Made by a program: the position numbers and the translations under genes. A stretch of DNA of 47,169 nt from JBFISM01 sp041608535 (lineage in GTDB: Bacteria; Actinomycetota; Acidimicrobiia; Spongiisociales; UBA5794). Below are positions 24,143-33,097 of this stretch, piece after piece; positions within the stretch are counted from its first letter, which is position 1; every line of letters starts with the position of its first letter. The DNA is taken from NCBI GenBank assembly GCA_041608535.1, contig JBFISM010000010.1:1-47169 (forward strand). Direction: 5' to 3'. A model generated the notes under the pieces. That model worked only from the letters and a program-made list of their open reading frames with translations, searched no databases and had not been told where the DNA came from.

Positions 24143-25110
24143 CCAAGACGCTCCAGCACCCGGTCCCAGGCGGCTGGGTTGACCAAGTGATCCGGACGCT
24201 CCCCACGAAGAACCTGCATCACCTGCTCGAAGGCCCCCAAGAGATTTCGGCGGCGAGCTTCGGGGGTGCCCGATGCGACGTGCGGGGTGACGACGACATC
24301 ACTCCGCCCGAGCAGTGGGTGCCCGGCCGGGAGCGGCTCCGGGTCGGTGACATCGAGACCGGCGCCCAGCAGATGACCGGAGTCGAGTGCGGCCAGCAGC
24401 GCATCGGTGTCGACCAGACCGCCGCGAGCTGTGTTGACGAGCACCGCACCCTGTTGCATCTTGGCAAGCGCATCGGCATCGATGAGGTGGTGAGTCTCGG
24501 GTGTGAGCGGCACGTGGACCGACACGACGTCGCTCTGGGAGAGGATCGCCTCGAGCGAGTCGACCTTCTCCACCCCGGGGGGGAACCGGCTCGCCGCCAC
24601 GAACGGGTCGAAGGCGACAACCTTCATCCCGAGTTGCGTGCCGACGCCGGCGACCTGTCGTGCGATTCGCCCGATACCGAGCAAGCCGAGCGTCTTGCCA
24701 TCGAGCTCGACGGCGCGGTGGTGGTGGTAGTACTCCCCCGTCTGCTCGATGAGCCGCTGCTCAGCCGACTTGAGGCACTTGGCGACGGCCATGATCAGAG
24801 CGACGGCATGCTCTGCCGTTGAGGTGGTCGGTCCGTCTGGCACGTTCATCACTGCCACCCCTCGTGCGGTGGCAGCTTCGAGATCCACACTGTCGACCCC
24901 GATACCGGTGCGCCCGATGGCCAGCAACCGGGGGGCAGCGGCAATGACCTCGGCGGTGTACTTGTACGCCCCGGCGATGATGCCTTCGGCCCGGTCGAGT
25001 CCCTGCCATCGGGCGTCTGCGGTTCCCATCATCACGGTGGCGTTCGCCGCCACGGTTTCCTCCGTGCCGGGAACCGGCGGGCGTTCGAACCAGATGACGG
25101 GCGGTGACAT
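24139..25110 (-). CDS. D-isomer-specific 2-hydroxyacid dehydrogenase (first copy)
   Basis: 323 residues from the ATG at 25110 (MSPPVIWFERPPVPG). The frame continues open far upstream, antisense to the secreted protein gene, but that extension has no homologous character. NAD-binding GLLGIGRIARQVAG, the substrate Arg in NTARGGLVDTDALL, and catalytic His in TPHVASGTPEAR are present. It is the first gene of the unit with the Gfo/Idh gene and iolD. It probably interconverts a 2-keto and a 2-hydroxy acid; it is paralogous to the gene at 44655-45662. Confidence 0.86.
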   Translation of the reverse strand: MSPPVIWFERPPVPGTEETVAANATVMMGTADARWQGLDRAEGIIAGAYKYTAEVIAAAPRLLAIGRTGIGVDSVDLEAATARGVAVMNVPDGPTTSTAEHAVALIMAVAKCLKSAEQRLIEQTGEYYHHHRAVELDGKTLGLLGIGRIARQVAGVGTQLGMKVVAFDPFVAASRFPPGVEKVDSLEAILSQSDVVSVHVPLTPETHHLIDADALAKMQQGAVLVNTARGGLVDTDALLAALDSGHLLGAGLDVTDPEPLPAGHPLLGRSDVVVTPHVASGTPEARRRNLLGAFEQVMQVLRGERPDHLVNPAAWDRVLERLG

Positions 25111-25247
25111 GGGCGGGCTCTGCGAGTGGGCTTGGATCCGGCGCCGCACTCTACCGAGTTGCGCATTGCACAGTACGGTCGACGGCGTCGACGAATCACG
25201 CCGTCGGCCGTGCGGTGCCGGCCGGGACGATTGCGCCATCGCACGAC

Positions 25248-25295
25248 ACAACCCCCGGATGAGTAGCCTTCGAACCTGCCTACATCGGGGGTTGT
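25248..25295 (+). promoter_or_regulatory. Hairpin that would mask the ribosome site of the secreted beta-propeller gene
   Basis: Arms ACAACCCCCG (25248-25257) and CGGGGGTTGT (25286-25295) are perfect complements around 28 nt. The right arm contains the only Shine-Dalgarno-like run (GGGGG) before the GTG start at 25297. If transcribed, the leader could fold so that the ribosome site is paired. Confidence 0.45.
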
Positions 25296-25296
25296 C

Positions 25297-26688
25297 GTGG
25301 CGGTCACTCAGAGACTCATCTCGGTTCTGTTCGTCGTCGTCCTGCTCGCCGGGCTGGTCGCCATCCCGGCAGTCGCCGGACCGGAGCAGCCGTCGAACAA
25401 CGTCAACGATCTCGGCCACAGCACCGGGCAAGACGTCAAACGTCTGAAGAACACCGGCAAAGGCATGCCGTCCGTGCTCGGGCCCTTCCCCGATACCGTG
25501 GGGCTCGACTTCCTCGGGCAGGTCACCAATGCCGAGCTGGGAGCCACTCGCCTGGTGTTCACCGGAGCCAGCTTCCTGTCCGACATCTGGGGATGGACTT
25601 CCCCGGAAACGGGTGACGAATACGCACTCGTGGGAACCACCTCCGGCATGGCGTTCGTGCGCATCACCGACCCAACTGCTCCCGAATACCTGGGGATCGT
25701 GCCGACCACCAACCCGAACACACTGCGCAACTTCTGGTGGGACGTCAAGACCTTCGCCGGCTACGCATACTGGACCACCGAGGTGCTCGACGCCGGTGTC
25801 GCCATCTTCGACCTCTCCCGCCTGGACGCCCTCGCCGAGGTACCGGCCGGCACCGTGCTGACAGAGGACGCCCGCTACACCGGCGACGGATATCGCGCCG
25901 CCCACAACATCTCCATCAACGAGGACACGGGCAAGGCATACCTCACCGGTGTCACCAAAGACCCGGCTGTCGACCCCGGCTTCACCGACGAGGGCACGGT
26001 GATTCTCGACCTCACCGCCGATCCACTGGCGCCGGTCGAGGTCGGACAGATCCTCGGCATCGACTCGCATGACGCCCAGGTCGTCTCCTACGCCGGCCCG
26101 GACCTCGACCACGCCGGCAAGGAGATCGCCGTGATCTTCAACGGCGGAGACCTCGAGTTCGGCGTGTACGACGTCACCGATCCGGGAACGGTGGCCGAGC
26201 TGTCGGCGACGACCTATCCCGGGGCCTCGTTCACCCACCAGGGCTGGCTCACCGAAGACCACCAGTACCTGCTGCTTGGTGACGAAGGCGACGAGCTGGC
26301 CGGCATCTCCGATCCGCAGAACCCCGATCTGCCGGACACCGCACGCACGTACATCTTTGACGTTCGTGACCTGGACCATCCGGTCCTGATCGGCACGTTC
26401 GACTCACCGGCAGCGTCGATCGACCACAACCTGTTCGTCAAAGGCGACGAGGTGTATCAGGCGCACTACACCGCCGGGGTGCGAGTGCTCGACGCCGGCG
26501 ACGTGGCGAGCGGTGTGCTCACCGAGATCGCTCACATGGACACAGAACCCCGCATCCCCAACAACCACATGAACCACAACATCAACATCTTCGTGGGACC
26601 GTGGGGAGTGTTCCCGTACTTCGACAGCGGCTCGATCATCGCCAGCGACGGACTCAACGGCCTCATCATCATGCGTCTCTCGGACTGA
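25297..26688 (+). CDS. Secreted choice-of-anchor B / LVIVD-type beta-propeller protein
   Basis: 463 residues from the GTG at 25297. A Sec signal covers about residues 1-27 (LISVLFVVVLLAGLVAIPAVAG). The mature part holds repeated strands of the kind ALVGTTSGMAFVRITDPTAPEYLG, GVAIFDLSRLD, TVILDLTADPLAPVEVG, FGVYDVTDPGTVAEL, TYIFDVRDLDHPVLIG and GVRVLDAGDVA, typical of LVIVD/choice-of-anchor B beta-propellers on cell surfaces. HNISIN and HNLFVKGDE recur at blade ends. No enzyme motif and no C-terminal anchor was seen. Its role is unknown; adhesion or carbohydrate binding is possible. Confidence 0.82.
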   Translation: MAVTQRLISVLFVVVLLAGLVAIPAVAGPEQPSNNVNDLGHSTGQDVKRLKNTGKGMPSVLGPFPDTVGLDFLGQVTNAELGATRLVFTGASFLSDIWGWTSPETGDEYALVGTTSGMAFVRITDPTAPEYLGIVPTTNPNTLRNFWWDVKTFAGYAYWTTEVLDAGVAIFDLSRLDALAEVPAGTVLTEDARYTGDGYRAAHNISINEDTGKAYLTGVTKDPAVDPGFTDEGTVILDLTADPLAPVEVGQILGIDSHDAQVVSYAGPDLDHAGKEIAVIFNGGDLEFGVYDVTDPGTVAELSATTYPGASFTHQGWLTEDHQYLLLGDEGDELAGISDPQNPDLPDTARTYIFDVRDLDHPVLIGTFDSPAASIDHNLFVKGDEVYQAHYTAGVRVLDAGDVASGVLTEIAHMDTEPRIPNNHMNHNINIFVGPWGVFPYFDSGSIIASDGLNGLIIMRLSD

Positions 26689-26765
26689 GATACGCACCGG
26701 TTGCGACCCGGAGCCGAGCGACCGGCGACGATATGCTCGCCGCCAGCGATCATCTGGAGCAGACC

Positions 26766-27536
26766 GTGCGCAACCCGTTGAAGGACAAATGGGCGGCAGG
26801 TGAGGAGACCATCGGCGGCTGGCTGGCCATCGCCGATGCGTTCTCCGCCGAGATCATGGGCCGAGTGGGTTTCGACTACCTCTGCATCGACATGCAGCAC
26901 GGGGTGGCCGACTACGCAACTGCGATCCAGATGCTGCAGGCCCTCGAGGCAGCGCCGCACGGGGTGCCCATCGTGCGGGTGCCGTGGAACGAGCCGGGGA
27001 TCATCGGAAGGATGCTCGACGGTGGCGCCCGGGGCGTGATCGTCCCGATGGTCAACACCGTCGCCGAAGCCGAAGCTGCCGTGGCCGCCTGTCGCTATGC
27101 GCCCGCTGGCGCCCGGAGCTGGGGACCGGTCAGAGCCATGCGCATCCACGACGAGTACTCACCGGAGCTGGCCAACCAAGCGGTGGCCGTGGTACCGATG
27201 ATCGAGACGAGACAGGCGCTCGCCAACCTCGACGAGATTCTCTCGGTTCCCGGTATCGATGCAATCTACGTGGGCCCCGCCGACTTGAGCGTCAGCCTGG
27301 GACTGGCGCCGGCGAGCGACCACGAGGGCGAGTTCACCGATGCGCTCGTCGAGATCGTCGCTGCATGCGGTCGTCACGGGGTGGTCCCGGGGGTGCACAC
27401 CAACCCGGTCTACATCGACAAACGCCGTGCCCAAGGGTTTCAGATGATCACCGTTTGCATCGACTACCTGGCCATGGGGCAAGGGGCGAAAGACATGCTG
27501 CAATCGGGAACTCCGGGGGGAGAAACGGCCTATTGA
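26766..27536 (+). CDS. HpcH/HpaI-family aldolase
   Basis: 256 residues from the GTG at 26766, preferred because GGAG lies 6 bases upstream and MRNPLKDKWAAGE is a usual HpaI beginning; the ATG at 26733 is an alternative. Class II aldolase features: GFDYLCIDMQHGVADY with the catalytic His, VRVPWNEPGIIGRMLDGGARGVIVPMVNT, metal ligand Glu in PMIETRQAL, and AIYVGPADLSVSLG. It cleaves 2-keto-3-deoxy or 4-hydroxy-2-keto acids to pyruvate and an aldehyde. With the hydroxyacid dehydrogenases it could handle sugar-acid by-products of cyclitol breakdown. Confidence 0.88.
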   Translation: MRNPLKDKWAAGEETIGGWLAIADAFSAEIMGRVGFDYLCIDMQHGVADYATAIQMLQALEAAPHGVPIVRVPWNEPGIIGRMLDGGARGVIVPMVNTVAEAEAAVAACRYAPAGARSWGPVRAMRIHDEYSPELANQAVAVVPMIETRQALANLDEILSVPGIDAIYVGPADLSVSLGLAPASDHEGEFTDALVEIVAACGRHGVVPGVHTNPVYIDKRRAQGFQMITVCIDYLAMGQGAKDMLQSGTPGGETAY

Positions 27537-27554
27537 GCGCCATACGGTGATCCC

Positions 27555-30182
27555 ATGGAGTGGCATGCGTTGCCGGCCACCGACGTGCTCGACGAGTTGG
27601 CGGCGGACCGGGAAGGTCTGTCCACCGCCGAGGTCGAACTGCGCCGCAGCAAGTACGGCCCCAACGAGCTCCCGGCGTCTCCACCCACCCCCCGATGGCG
27701 GCTCGTGGTGCGCCAACTCGAGAGTGCGCTGGTCTACCTGCTGGTGGCTGCGGCGGCAATCAGTTTCCTGCTCGGAGAGCTGGTCGATGGCTGGGTGATC
27801 CTGGCGGCGGTGGTTCTCAACATGCTCGTGGGTTACATCCAGGAGAGCCGGGCCCAAGATGCTCTCGAGAAGCTCCGGGAGATCGTGACTTTCGAGACCA
27901 CCGTGCGCCGCAACGGCCACCGCACGGTGGTGGATGTGTCCGACGTGGTGCCGGGTGACATCGTCCTGATCAGCGCGGGCTGCCGCATCCCGGCCGATGC
28001 CCGCCTGCTGGAGGCCGTCGACCTCACCATCGACGAATCGGCTCTGACCGGTGAGTCGGAACCCGTCGCCAAGAGCACGGCTCCGCTCGACGGATCCGCC
28101 ATCGCCGCCGACCGGTCCAACATCGTCCACATGGGAACTGTCGTCCAGGAAGGCGCAGGCACGGCGGTCGTGGTGGCCACCGGAACGTCCACCGAGCTGG
28201 GAACCATCGCCGAGCTGGTGGGCACAGCCGAGGAAACACCCACCCCGCTGCAAAACCGGCTCGCAGCGTTCAGCAGGCTCCTCACCGTCGTCGTGTTGTG
28301 GATCGCTGCTGGGCTCTTCGTGGCCGGGCTGCTCGTGGGCAAGGACGTTGCCGAGATCTTCACCATCGCCGTCGCCGTCGCCGTCGCCGCAGTGCCGGAA
28401 GGGCTCCTGGTCGCGGTCACTGCGATCCTGGCCGTCGGCATGCACCGCATCGCCAAGCGCAATGCACTCACGCGCCAGCTGCTCGCCGCCGAGACGTTGG
28501 GGTCGACCACCGTCATCTGCGCCGACAAGACGGGAACCTTGACCACGGGCAAGATGTCGGTGGCTGCGATCTTCACCGGCGACGGCTGGCTCGATCCGAC
28601 GGACCCCGCTGCCATCGACGTGCTGCGGATCGGTGTTCTCAACAACGATGCGGTGACCGAGACCGATCCGGCAACGGGCGGGCCCATGGTCACCGGTAAC
28701 CCAACAGAGATAGCGCTGCTCGACGCCGGAGCCGCTGCTGGGCTCGATCGTGCCCGGCTCGAGGACGTCTATCCGCGTCTCGACACCGAGCCGTTCAAGT
28801 CGGCCCGCAAGCAGATGCGCACGCTCCATCTGAGCCCAAACGGCGGCCACCTCGAGCTGCTGAAGGGTTCACCGGAGGCGGTGCTGGCGAGGTGCACCCA
28901 CCGCCGCACCGAATCGGGCAGTGCAAAGCTCGACGAACCCGCCCAGGAGGAACTCGCTCGCGCGATCCAAGAGTCGACCAGGACGCGTCTGCGGCTACTG
29001 GCTGTGGCTCAGGGCACCACAACGGCAGGCAGCCTGGCCGACAGCTCCGGAATGGGACTCGAGCTGCTCGGTCTGGTCGCGCTGCGCGATCCGCTGCGAC
29101 CCGATGCCGCACACACGGTCGAGGTGTGCCGCTCCGCCGGAATCCGGCCCGTCATGATCACCGGCGACCACGCCGAAACCGCGGCCGCAATTGCCGCCGA
29201 CCTGGGCTTGCCCTGCGAGGGCCATGCAGTGCTCACAGGTCCCCAGCTCGAAACCATGAGCGAGACCGAGCTCATCGACCGATCCGGCGAGGTAGCCGTC
29301 TACGCCCGGGTCACCCCCGAGCACAAGATGCGGATCGTCGAGGCCCTCGGCGCCCGTGGCGAGGTGGTGGCCATGACCGGCGACGGCGTCAATGACGCCC
29401 CAGCGCTCAAGCTCGCCGATGTCGGCGTTGCGCTCGGGTCGGGCACCGACGTCGCCAAAGAAGCCGCAGACATCGTGATCCTGGACGACGACTTCTCGAC
29501 GATCGTCGCTGCCGTCGAAGAGGGCCGGGTCATCTACGACAACATCCGCAAGGTGGTCCTCTATCTGCTCTCGGACAGTCTCAGCGAGGTGCTCCTCATC
29601 GGTGCCGCCCTGGCCGCAACAGCCATCGTCGCCGATTTCCCTGTGCCCATCCTGGCCGCCCAGATCTTGTGGGTGAACCTCGTCAACGACGGACCGCCGT
29701 ACATCGCCCTCACGGTCGAGCCCGGCGATCCAGCGATCATGGAGCGTTCGCCCCCGAGGCCCGAGGAGACGCTGCTGCTCCACGAGATGCGGTGGCTCAT
29801 CTTGGTGGTCTCAGTGTCGAGCGCTGCTCTGGCGTTTGTCATCTTCACCCTGTACTGGCAGGGCACCGACAACACCGAGCTGGCGAGAACCATGGTGTTC
29901 GCCGCACTGGGGATGGACTCGCTGTTCTACCTCCCCAGCCTGCGCAACCTGCAACGACCGGTGTGGCGCACCGATGTCTTCGCCAACACCTGGCTGGTAT
30001 GGGGCATCGCCGCCGGGTTGGTGCTGCAACTCGCTGCCGTCTACCTGCGCCCGTTGCAGGCGGTGCTGGGCACGGTGGCGCTCGGATGGGGTGACTGGGC
30101 GGTGGTGGGTGTCCACGTTGTGATCGTGATCGCGGCGGCGGAAGCCACGAAAGCGCTGCTGGTGCGACGTGCCTCGTCTTGA
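27555..30182 (+). CDS. P2-type cation-transporting P-type ATPase (Ca2+-ATPase-like)
   Basis: 875 residues. N-terminal cation-ATPase domain (DVLDELAADREGLSTAEVELRRSKYG split over two helices), TGES near 165, PEGL in helix 4 near 281, phosphorylation motif DKTGTLT with Asp324, and TGDGVNDAP near 608. About ten transmembrane helices are expected. Helix 6 (LWVNLVNDGPP) keeps the N-x-x-x-D pattern of Ca2+ ATPases, and helix 5 (SDSLSE) keeps the Glu but not the Asn of the SERCA site. Calcium export is likely; manganese or sodium cannot be excluded. It follows the aldolase gene by 18 bases. Confidence 0.93.
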   Translation: MEWHALPATDVLDELAADREGLSTAEVELRRSKYGPNELPASPPTPRWRLVVRQLESALVYLLVAAAAISFLLGELVDGWVILAAVVLNMLVGYIQESRAQDALEKLREIVTFETTVRRNGHRTVVDVSDVVPGDIVLISAGCRIPADARLLEAVDLTIDESALTGESEPVAKSTAPLDGSAIAADRSNIVHMGTVVQEGAGTAVVVATGTSTELGTIAELVGTAEETPTPLQNRLAAFSRLLTVVVLWIAAGLFVAGLLVGKDVAEIFTIAVAVAVAAVPEGLLVAVTAILAVGMHRIAKRNALTRQLLAAETLGSTTVICADKTGTLTTGKMSVAAIFTGDGWLDPTDPAAIDVLRIGVLNNDAVTETDPATGGPMVTGNPTEIALLDAGAAAGLDRARLEDVYPRLDTEPFKSARKQMRTLHLSPNGGHLELLKGSPEAVLARCTHRRTESGSAKLDEPAQEELARAIQESTRTRLRLLAVAQGTTTAGSLADSSGMGLELLGLVALRDPLRPDAAHTVEVCRSAGIRPVMITGDHAETAAAIAADLGLPCEGHAVLTGPQLETMSETELIDRSGEVAVYARVTPEHKMRIVEALGARGEVVAMTGDGVNDAPALKLADVGVALGSGTDVAKEAADIVILDDDFSTIVAAVEEGRVIYDNIRKVVLYLLSDSLSEVLLIGAALAATAIVADFPVPILAAQILWVNLVNDGPPYIALTVEPGDPAIMERSPPRPEETLLLHEMRWLILVVSVSSAALAFVIFTLYWQGTDNTELARTMVFAALGMDSLFYLPSLRNLQRPVWRTDVFANTWLVWGIAAGLVLQLAAVYLRPLQAVLGTVALGWGDWAVVGVHVVIVIAAAEATKALLVRRASS

Positions 30183-30215
30183 GCTTCTGATGCCTGTTGG
30201 ATACGGTGCCGCTCG

Positions 30216-31121
30216 ATGAGTGACTTCCTCTCCCGCATCGCCGGAGCACCCATAACCTGGGGGGTCGACGGGTCCCCCGGTTGGGGTCACCTGATGGACA
30301 GGAACCGGGTGCTCGACGAGATGCGAAGGGTGGGTCTGCAGGCCACCGAGCTGGGACCGGACGGCTATTTGCCCACCGACCCGGAGAAGCTCGATGCGCT
30401 GCTCGGTGACTACGGGCTCGCCATGGTCGGTGCGTTCGTCCCGCTGCTCTTGTACCGGGTGGAACGGATCGAGGACAACCTCGCCTATGCCGCCCGTGCC
30501 TCGGCAACCCTGGCCGGCGCCGGCGCCAAGGTGCTGGTGCTTGGCCCGAGCTCCCACCTCGACGGCTATGACACGAGCGTCACGCTGAGCGAAGAAGAGT
30601 GGGCTGCGTTTGCGCAGAACGCAACGAGGGTGCACGACATCACCGGCGAGCACGGCCTGGCCACGGCGCTGCACCCGCATTGGGGTATGGCGGTCGAGCG
30701 TCCCGAGCACATCGAGCGGGTGCTGGAGACGTGTCCGGTGGGGATCTGTCTCGACACCGGCCACGTGTATCTCGGTGGTGGTGACCCTGTGCAGATCGCG
30801 CGTATGGCAGGGGATCGTGTCGTGCACGTGCACCTCAAGGACGTCGACCCGGTGATGGCAGACGAAGTGCGCTCGGGGAAACGCCCGTTCCGCCAGGCGG
30901 TGATCGACGGTTTGTTCGTCCCGCTGGGTCGGGGCGGCGTCGACATCGCCGGGGTGATCCGCCATCTCGAGCGCACGGGGTTTGCCGGCTGGTACGTGCT
31001 CGAGCACGATCAGGCCCTGGCGGCGCCACCGGCGCCCGGGGAAGGTCCCATCATCGAAGCCCGCACGTCGATGGCCTTCCTCAACGAGCTGGCCGTCGAT
31101 CTCGGTGGCAGAAGGGGCTAG
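30216..31121 (+). CDS. iolE: IolE-like 2-keto-myo-inositol dehydratase (sugar phosphate isomerase/epimerase fold)
   Basis: 301 residues. The opening RIAGAPITWGVDGSPGWGH and the internal ATELGPDGYLPTDPEKL, ALHPHWGMAVERPEHIERVLE, CLDTGHVYLGGGDP and VVHVHLKDVDP are the TIM-barrel metal-site blocks of IolE/MocC proteins. IolE removes water from 2-keto-myo-inositol to give the dione that IolD hydrolyses. It stands apart from iolD by 8 kb, 33 bases after the P-type ATPase gene and with no clear ribosome site. Its TAG stop and the stop of the convergent protease gene share the palindrome CTAG. Confidence 0.83.
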   Translation: MSDFLSRIAGAPITWGVDGSPGWGHLMDRNRVLDEMRRVGLQATELGPDGYLPTDPEKLDALLGDYGLAMVGAFVPLLLYRVERIEDNLAYAARASATLAGAGAKVLVLGPSSHLDGYDTSVTLSEEEWAAFAQNATRVHDITGEHGLATALHPHWGMAVERPEHIERVLETCPVGICLDTGHVYLGGGDPVQIARMAGDRVVHVHLKDVDPVMADEVRSGKRPFRQAVIDGLFVPLGRGGVDIAGVIRHLERTGFAGWYVLEHDQALAAPPAPGEGPIIEARTSMAFLNELAVDLGGRRG

Positions 31122-31798
31122 CGGCACTCCCCGGCGCCCCAGTCGGTTGCCGGCACCGTCGCCACGAACCGTTCGACCTCGGCTGCGGCGAGACCGTAGG
31201 CAAAGCCGGTGCGGCGCGACTCGGCGAACACCATGCCGACCATCTCTCCGTCCGTGTTGAGGATGGGTCCACCCGAATGTCCCGGCCCGATATCTGCTTC
31301 GATTCGGACACCGGAGCGAACCACGTCGCTCGGGTTGCGGTAGATGTCCTCACCGGTGATGTCCAGAGTGGAGGCTCCGGTGTGCGCCACGGCAACCCGC
31401 TCCAGATCCGAGTCCAGCCGCAACGTTCGACCCGTTTCAGTGACACTGTCGCCCAGCGCAATCGGCCGCCGGTCCTGCGGAGCAATCCGGAGTGCGGCGA
31501 TGTCGCGGACCGTGTCGAGGGCTGTCACGGTGGCCGGACGCTCGGCGCCGTCTTCAAAGCGCGCCACCAGTGGTCCGGTGGCACCGGCGACGGAGTGAGC
31601 TGCAGTGATCAGCACGTCGTCGGCAACGAGCACGGCACTCGCCACGACGTCCTTGCCACACACCTCACCGGAGAGCGCCGCAACGGCGTCGAAGGGATCC
31701 GTCACGTCCGATCCGCAGCCCGCAATGGCCACGGCGGAGAGCACCACCGCCATGGCGTTGCGGCGAGTCTCAGCCGGGATGATCCTCCGTGATCTCAT
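31118..31798 (-). CDS. Trypsin-like serine protease lipoprotein
   Basis: 226 residues from the ATG at 31798, which overlaps the end of the iolG-like gene by 29 bases. The signal (MRSRRIIPAETRRNAMAVVLSAVAIAGC) ends in a lipobox with Cys28. A chymotrypsin/DegP-type catalytic triad is visible: His68 (ITAAHSV), Asp99 (VRDIAAL) and Ser175 (GPGHSGGP). No PDZ domain follows, so it is a minimal, probably extracytoplasmic membrane-tethered protease. An ATG at 31753 is possible but would remove the basic n-region. Substrate unknown. Confidence 0.82.
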   Translation of the reverse strand: MRSRRIIPAETRRNAMAVVLSAVAIAGCGSDVTDPFDAVAALSGEVCGKDVVASAVLVADDVLITAAHSVAGATGPLVARFEDGAERPATVTALDTVRDIAALRIAPQDRRPIALGDSVTETGRTLRLDSDLERVAVAHTGASTLDITGEDIYRNPSDVVRSGVRIEADIGPGHSGGPILNTDGEMVGMVFAESRRTGFAYGLAAAEVERFVATVPATDWGAGECR

Positions 31799-32780
31799 CG
31801 AGGTGCACGGTACGCCCCTCCCGATGCGACAGCGCACACGCCACGGCTACCCGCAAGTCCTCATATGCGTCCTGTGCGGTCGCCAGTGGCACCTCTTCCC
31901 CGGCGACCACCTTGACGAAGGCGTCGATCTCCGCTCGATAGGCGGCGTCGAACCTGTCCCAGAACGTGGTGATCGGATCCTCGGCTCGCTCCATGCCCGG
32001 TTCGGCGCTGTGGATCGGCGACCGCGACGACCAGCCGGCCGCCAGGGCGTCGTCGGAGCCGAACACTTCGAGCCGCACGTCGTACCCCACCCCGTCTTTG
32101 CGCAACCCGGAGAGCTGTGCAAGGGCGCCCCCGGACATCTCGAACATGGCAAGCGCCGAGCTGATGTCGCCGAGCCGCTCGATCTCCGGGTGACCCGTTG
32201 CATTGCCGGTGGCACGCACGGTCACCACCTCCTGTCCCGTCACATACCGCACGGCATCGATGTCGTGGATGAGGCAGTCCTTGAACATGCCCCCGGAGTG
32301 GGGAATGTACTCGAGCGGTGGCGGCGCCGGGTCGTGGGTCTGGCTACGCACCAGGTACACAGTCCCCAACGCACCGGTGTCCCCGGCGTCCTTGATACGG
32401 CGAATGGCCGGGTCGTAGCGGCGCTGGAAACCCATCTGCACGACGATCCCGGCCTGCTCCACGGCATCCACCGCCGCCCGCGTGCTCGGGAGATCGAGGG
32501 CGATCGGCTTTTCGCAGAACGCGGGCAATCCTGCGTCTGCCGCCAGATGGAGCAGCCGGGCGTGGGTGTCCGTAGAGCTGGCGATGAACATGGCGTCGGC
32601 GATGGCGACGGCTTCGTTTTCGCCGGAGGCGGCGGTCACGCCGGGCCACGCCGCCGCCACCGACTCCGCGCGCTCGGCGATGGCGTCCACCAAGGTGACA
32701 CCGGTCACCTCGTCGTGGCCGGCGAGAAGACCGGCGTGGTACTCGCCGATCCGGCCGGCGCCGAACAGCGCAATGTGCAT
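31770..32780 (-). CDS. iolG: Inositol 2-dehydrogenase-like Gfo/Idh/MocA oxidoreductase
   Basis: 336 residues from the second of two adjacent ATGs (32780), which has GAGG at good spacing. Length and pattern match IolG: ALFGAGRIGEYHAGLLA for NAD, ASSTDTHARLLHLAADAGLPAFCEKPIALDL, VVQMGFQRRYDPAIRRI, SGGMFKDCLIHDIDAVRYVTG with the catalytic Asp/His, and the C-terminal VPLATAQDAYEDLRVA. It oxidises myo-inositol or a related cyclitol to the 2-keto form. It diverges from the ABC importer genes, a layout common for inositol uptake and catabolism. The exact isomer is not determined. Confidence 0.85.
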   Translation of the reverse strand: MHIALFGAGRIGEYHAGLLAGHDEVTGVTLVDAIAERAESVAAAWPGVTAASGENEAVAIADAMFIASSTDTHARLLHLAADAGLPAFCEKPIALDLPSTRAAVDAVEQAGIVVQMGFQRRYDPAIRRIKDAGDTGALGTVYLVRSQTHDPAPPPLEYIPHSGGMFKDCLIHDIDAVRYVTGQEVVTVRATGNATGHPEIERLGDISSALAMFEMSGGALAQLSGLRKDGVGYDVRLEVFGSDDALAAGWSSRSPIHSAEPGMERAEDPITTFWDRFDAAYRAEIDAFVKVVAGEEVPLATAQDAYEDLRVAVACALSHREGRTVHLDEITEDHPG

Positions 32781-33097
32781 CATCACCTCACAGGTCCGGG
32801 CCTCCGACCGGAGGCGCTCGGGGCAACGACGACCGTAGACGCCGCCCGGCCAGGTCGCCACCATGACCGCGCGCAGTGGCGCAACGGGGTTGGATCGCGC
32901 CCCCTCACAGCGCTATGTTGCTGTGCCTGTCGGACCAAACACACCCACGTTGTCGGTCCGATCGAACAAGCTACCAACCACTTCGCACCGTAACGGTGCG
33001 AGCTGCTCGGGACGCATTGAGGCGTGCGAGACCGGGTGAACATACCCCTCGCAACACATCGCAGCATGTTCCCGGGCGTCTCGAGAGGGAGAACTGC
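32781..33097. promoter_or_regulatory. Divergent promoter region between iolG and the ABC importer
   Basis: 317 bases without a supported gene. It contains two inverted repeats: a 19-bp palindrome TCGCACCG-TAA-CGGTGCGA at 32983-33001, and 7-bp arms TCGGACC (32930-32936) and GGTCCGA (32955-32961). TTGAGG near 33026 with CATACC 18 bases on is a weak promoter guess for the importer. Either repeat could be the operator of a sugar or cyclitol regulator. Confidence 0.5.

Noticed and set aside
25111..26379. Upstream extension of the hydroxyacid dehydrogenase frame to 746 codons
   Set aside because: It is antisense to the secreted beta-propeller gene, has no family character, and a good start exists at 25110.
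27159..28850. 563-codon minus-strand frame
   Set aside because: Shadow of the aldolase and P-type ATPase genes, as expected in high-GC DNA; no recognisable domain.
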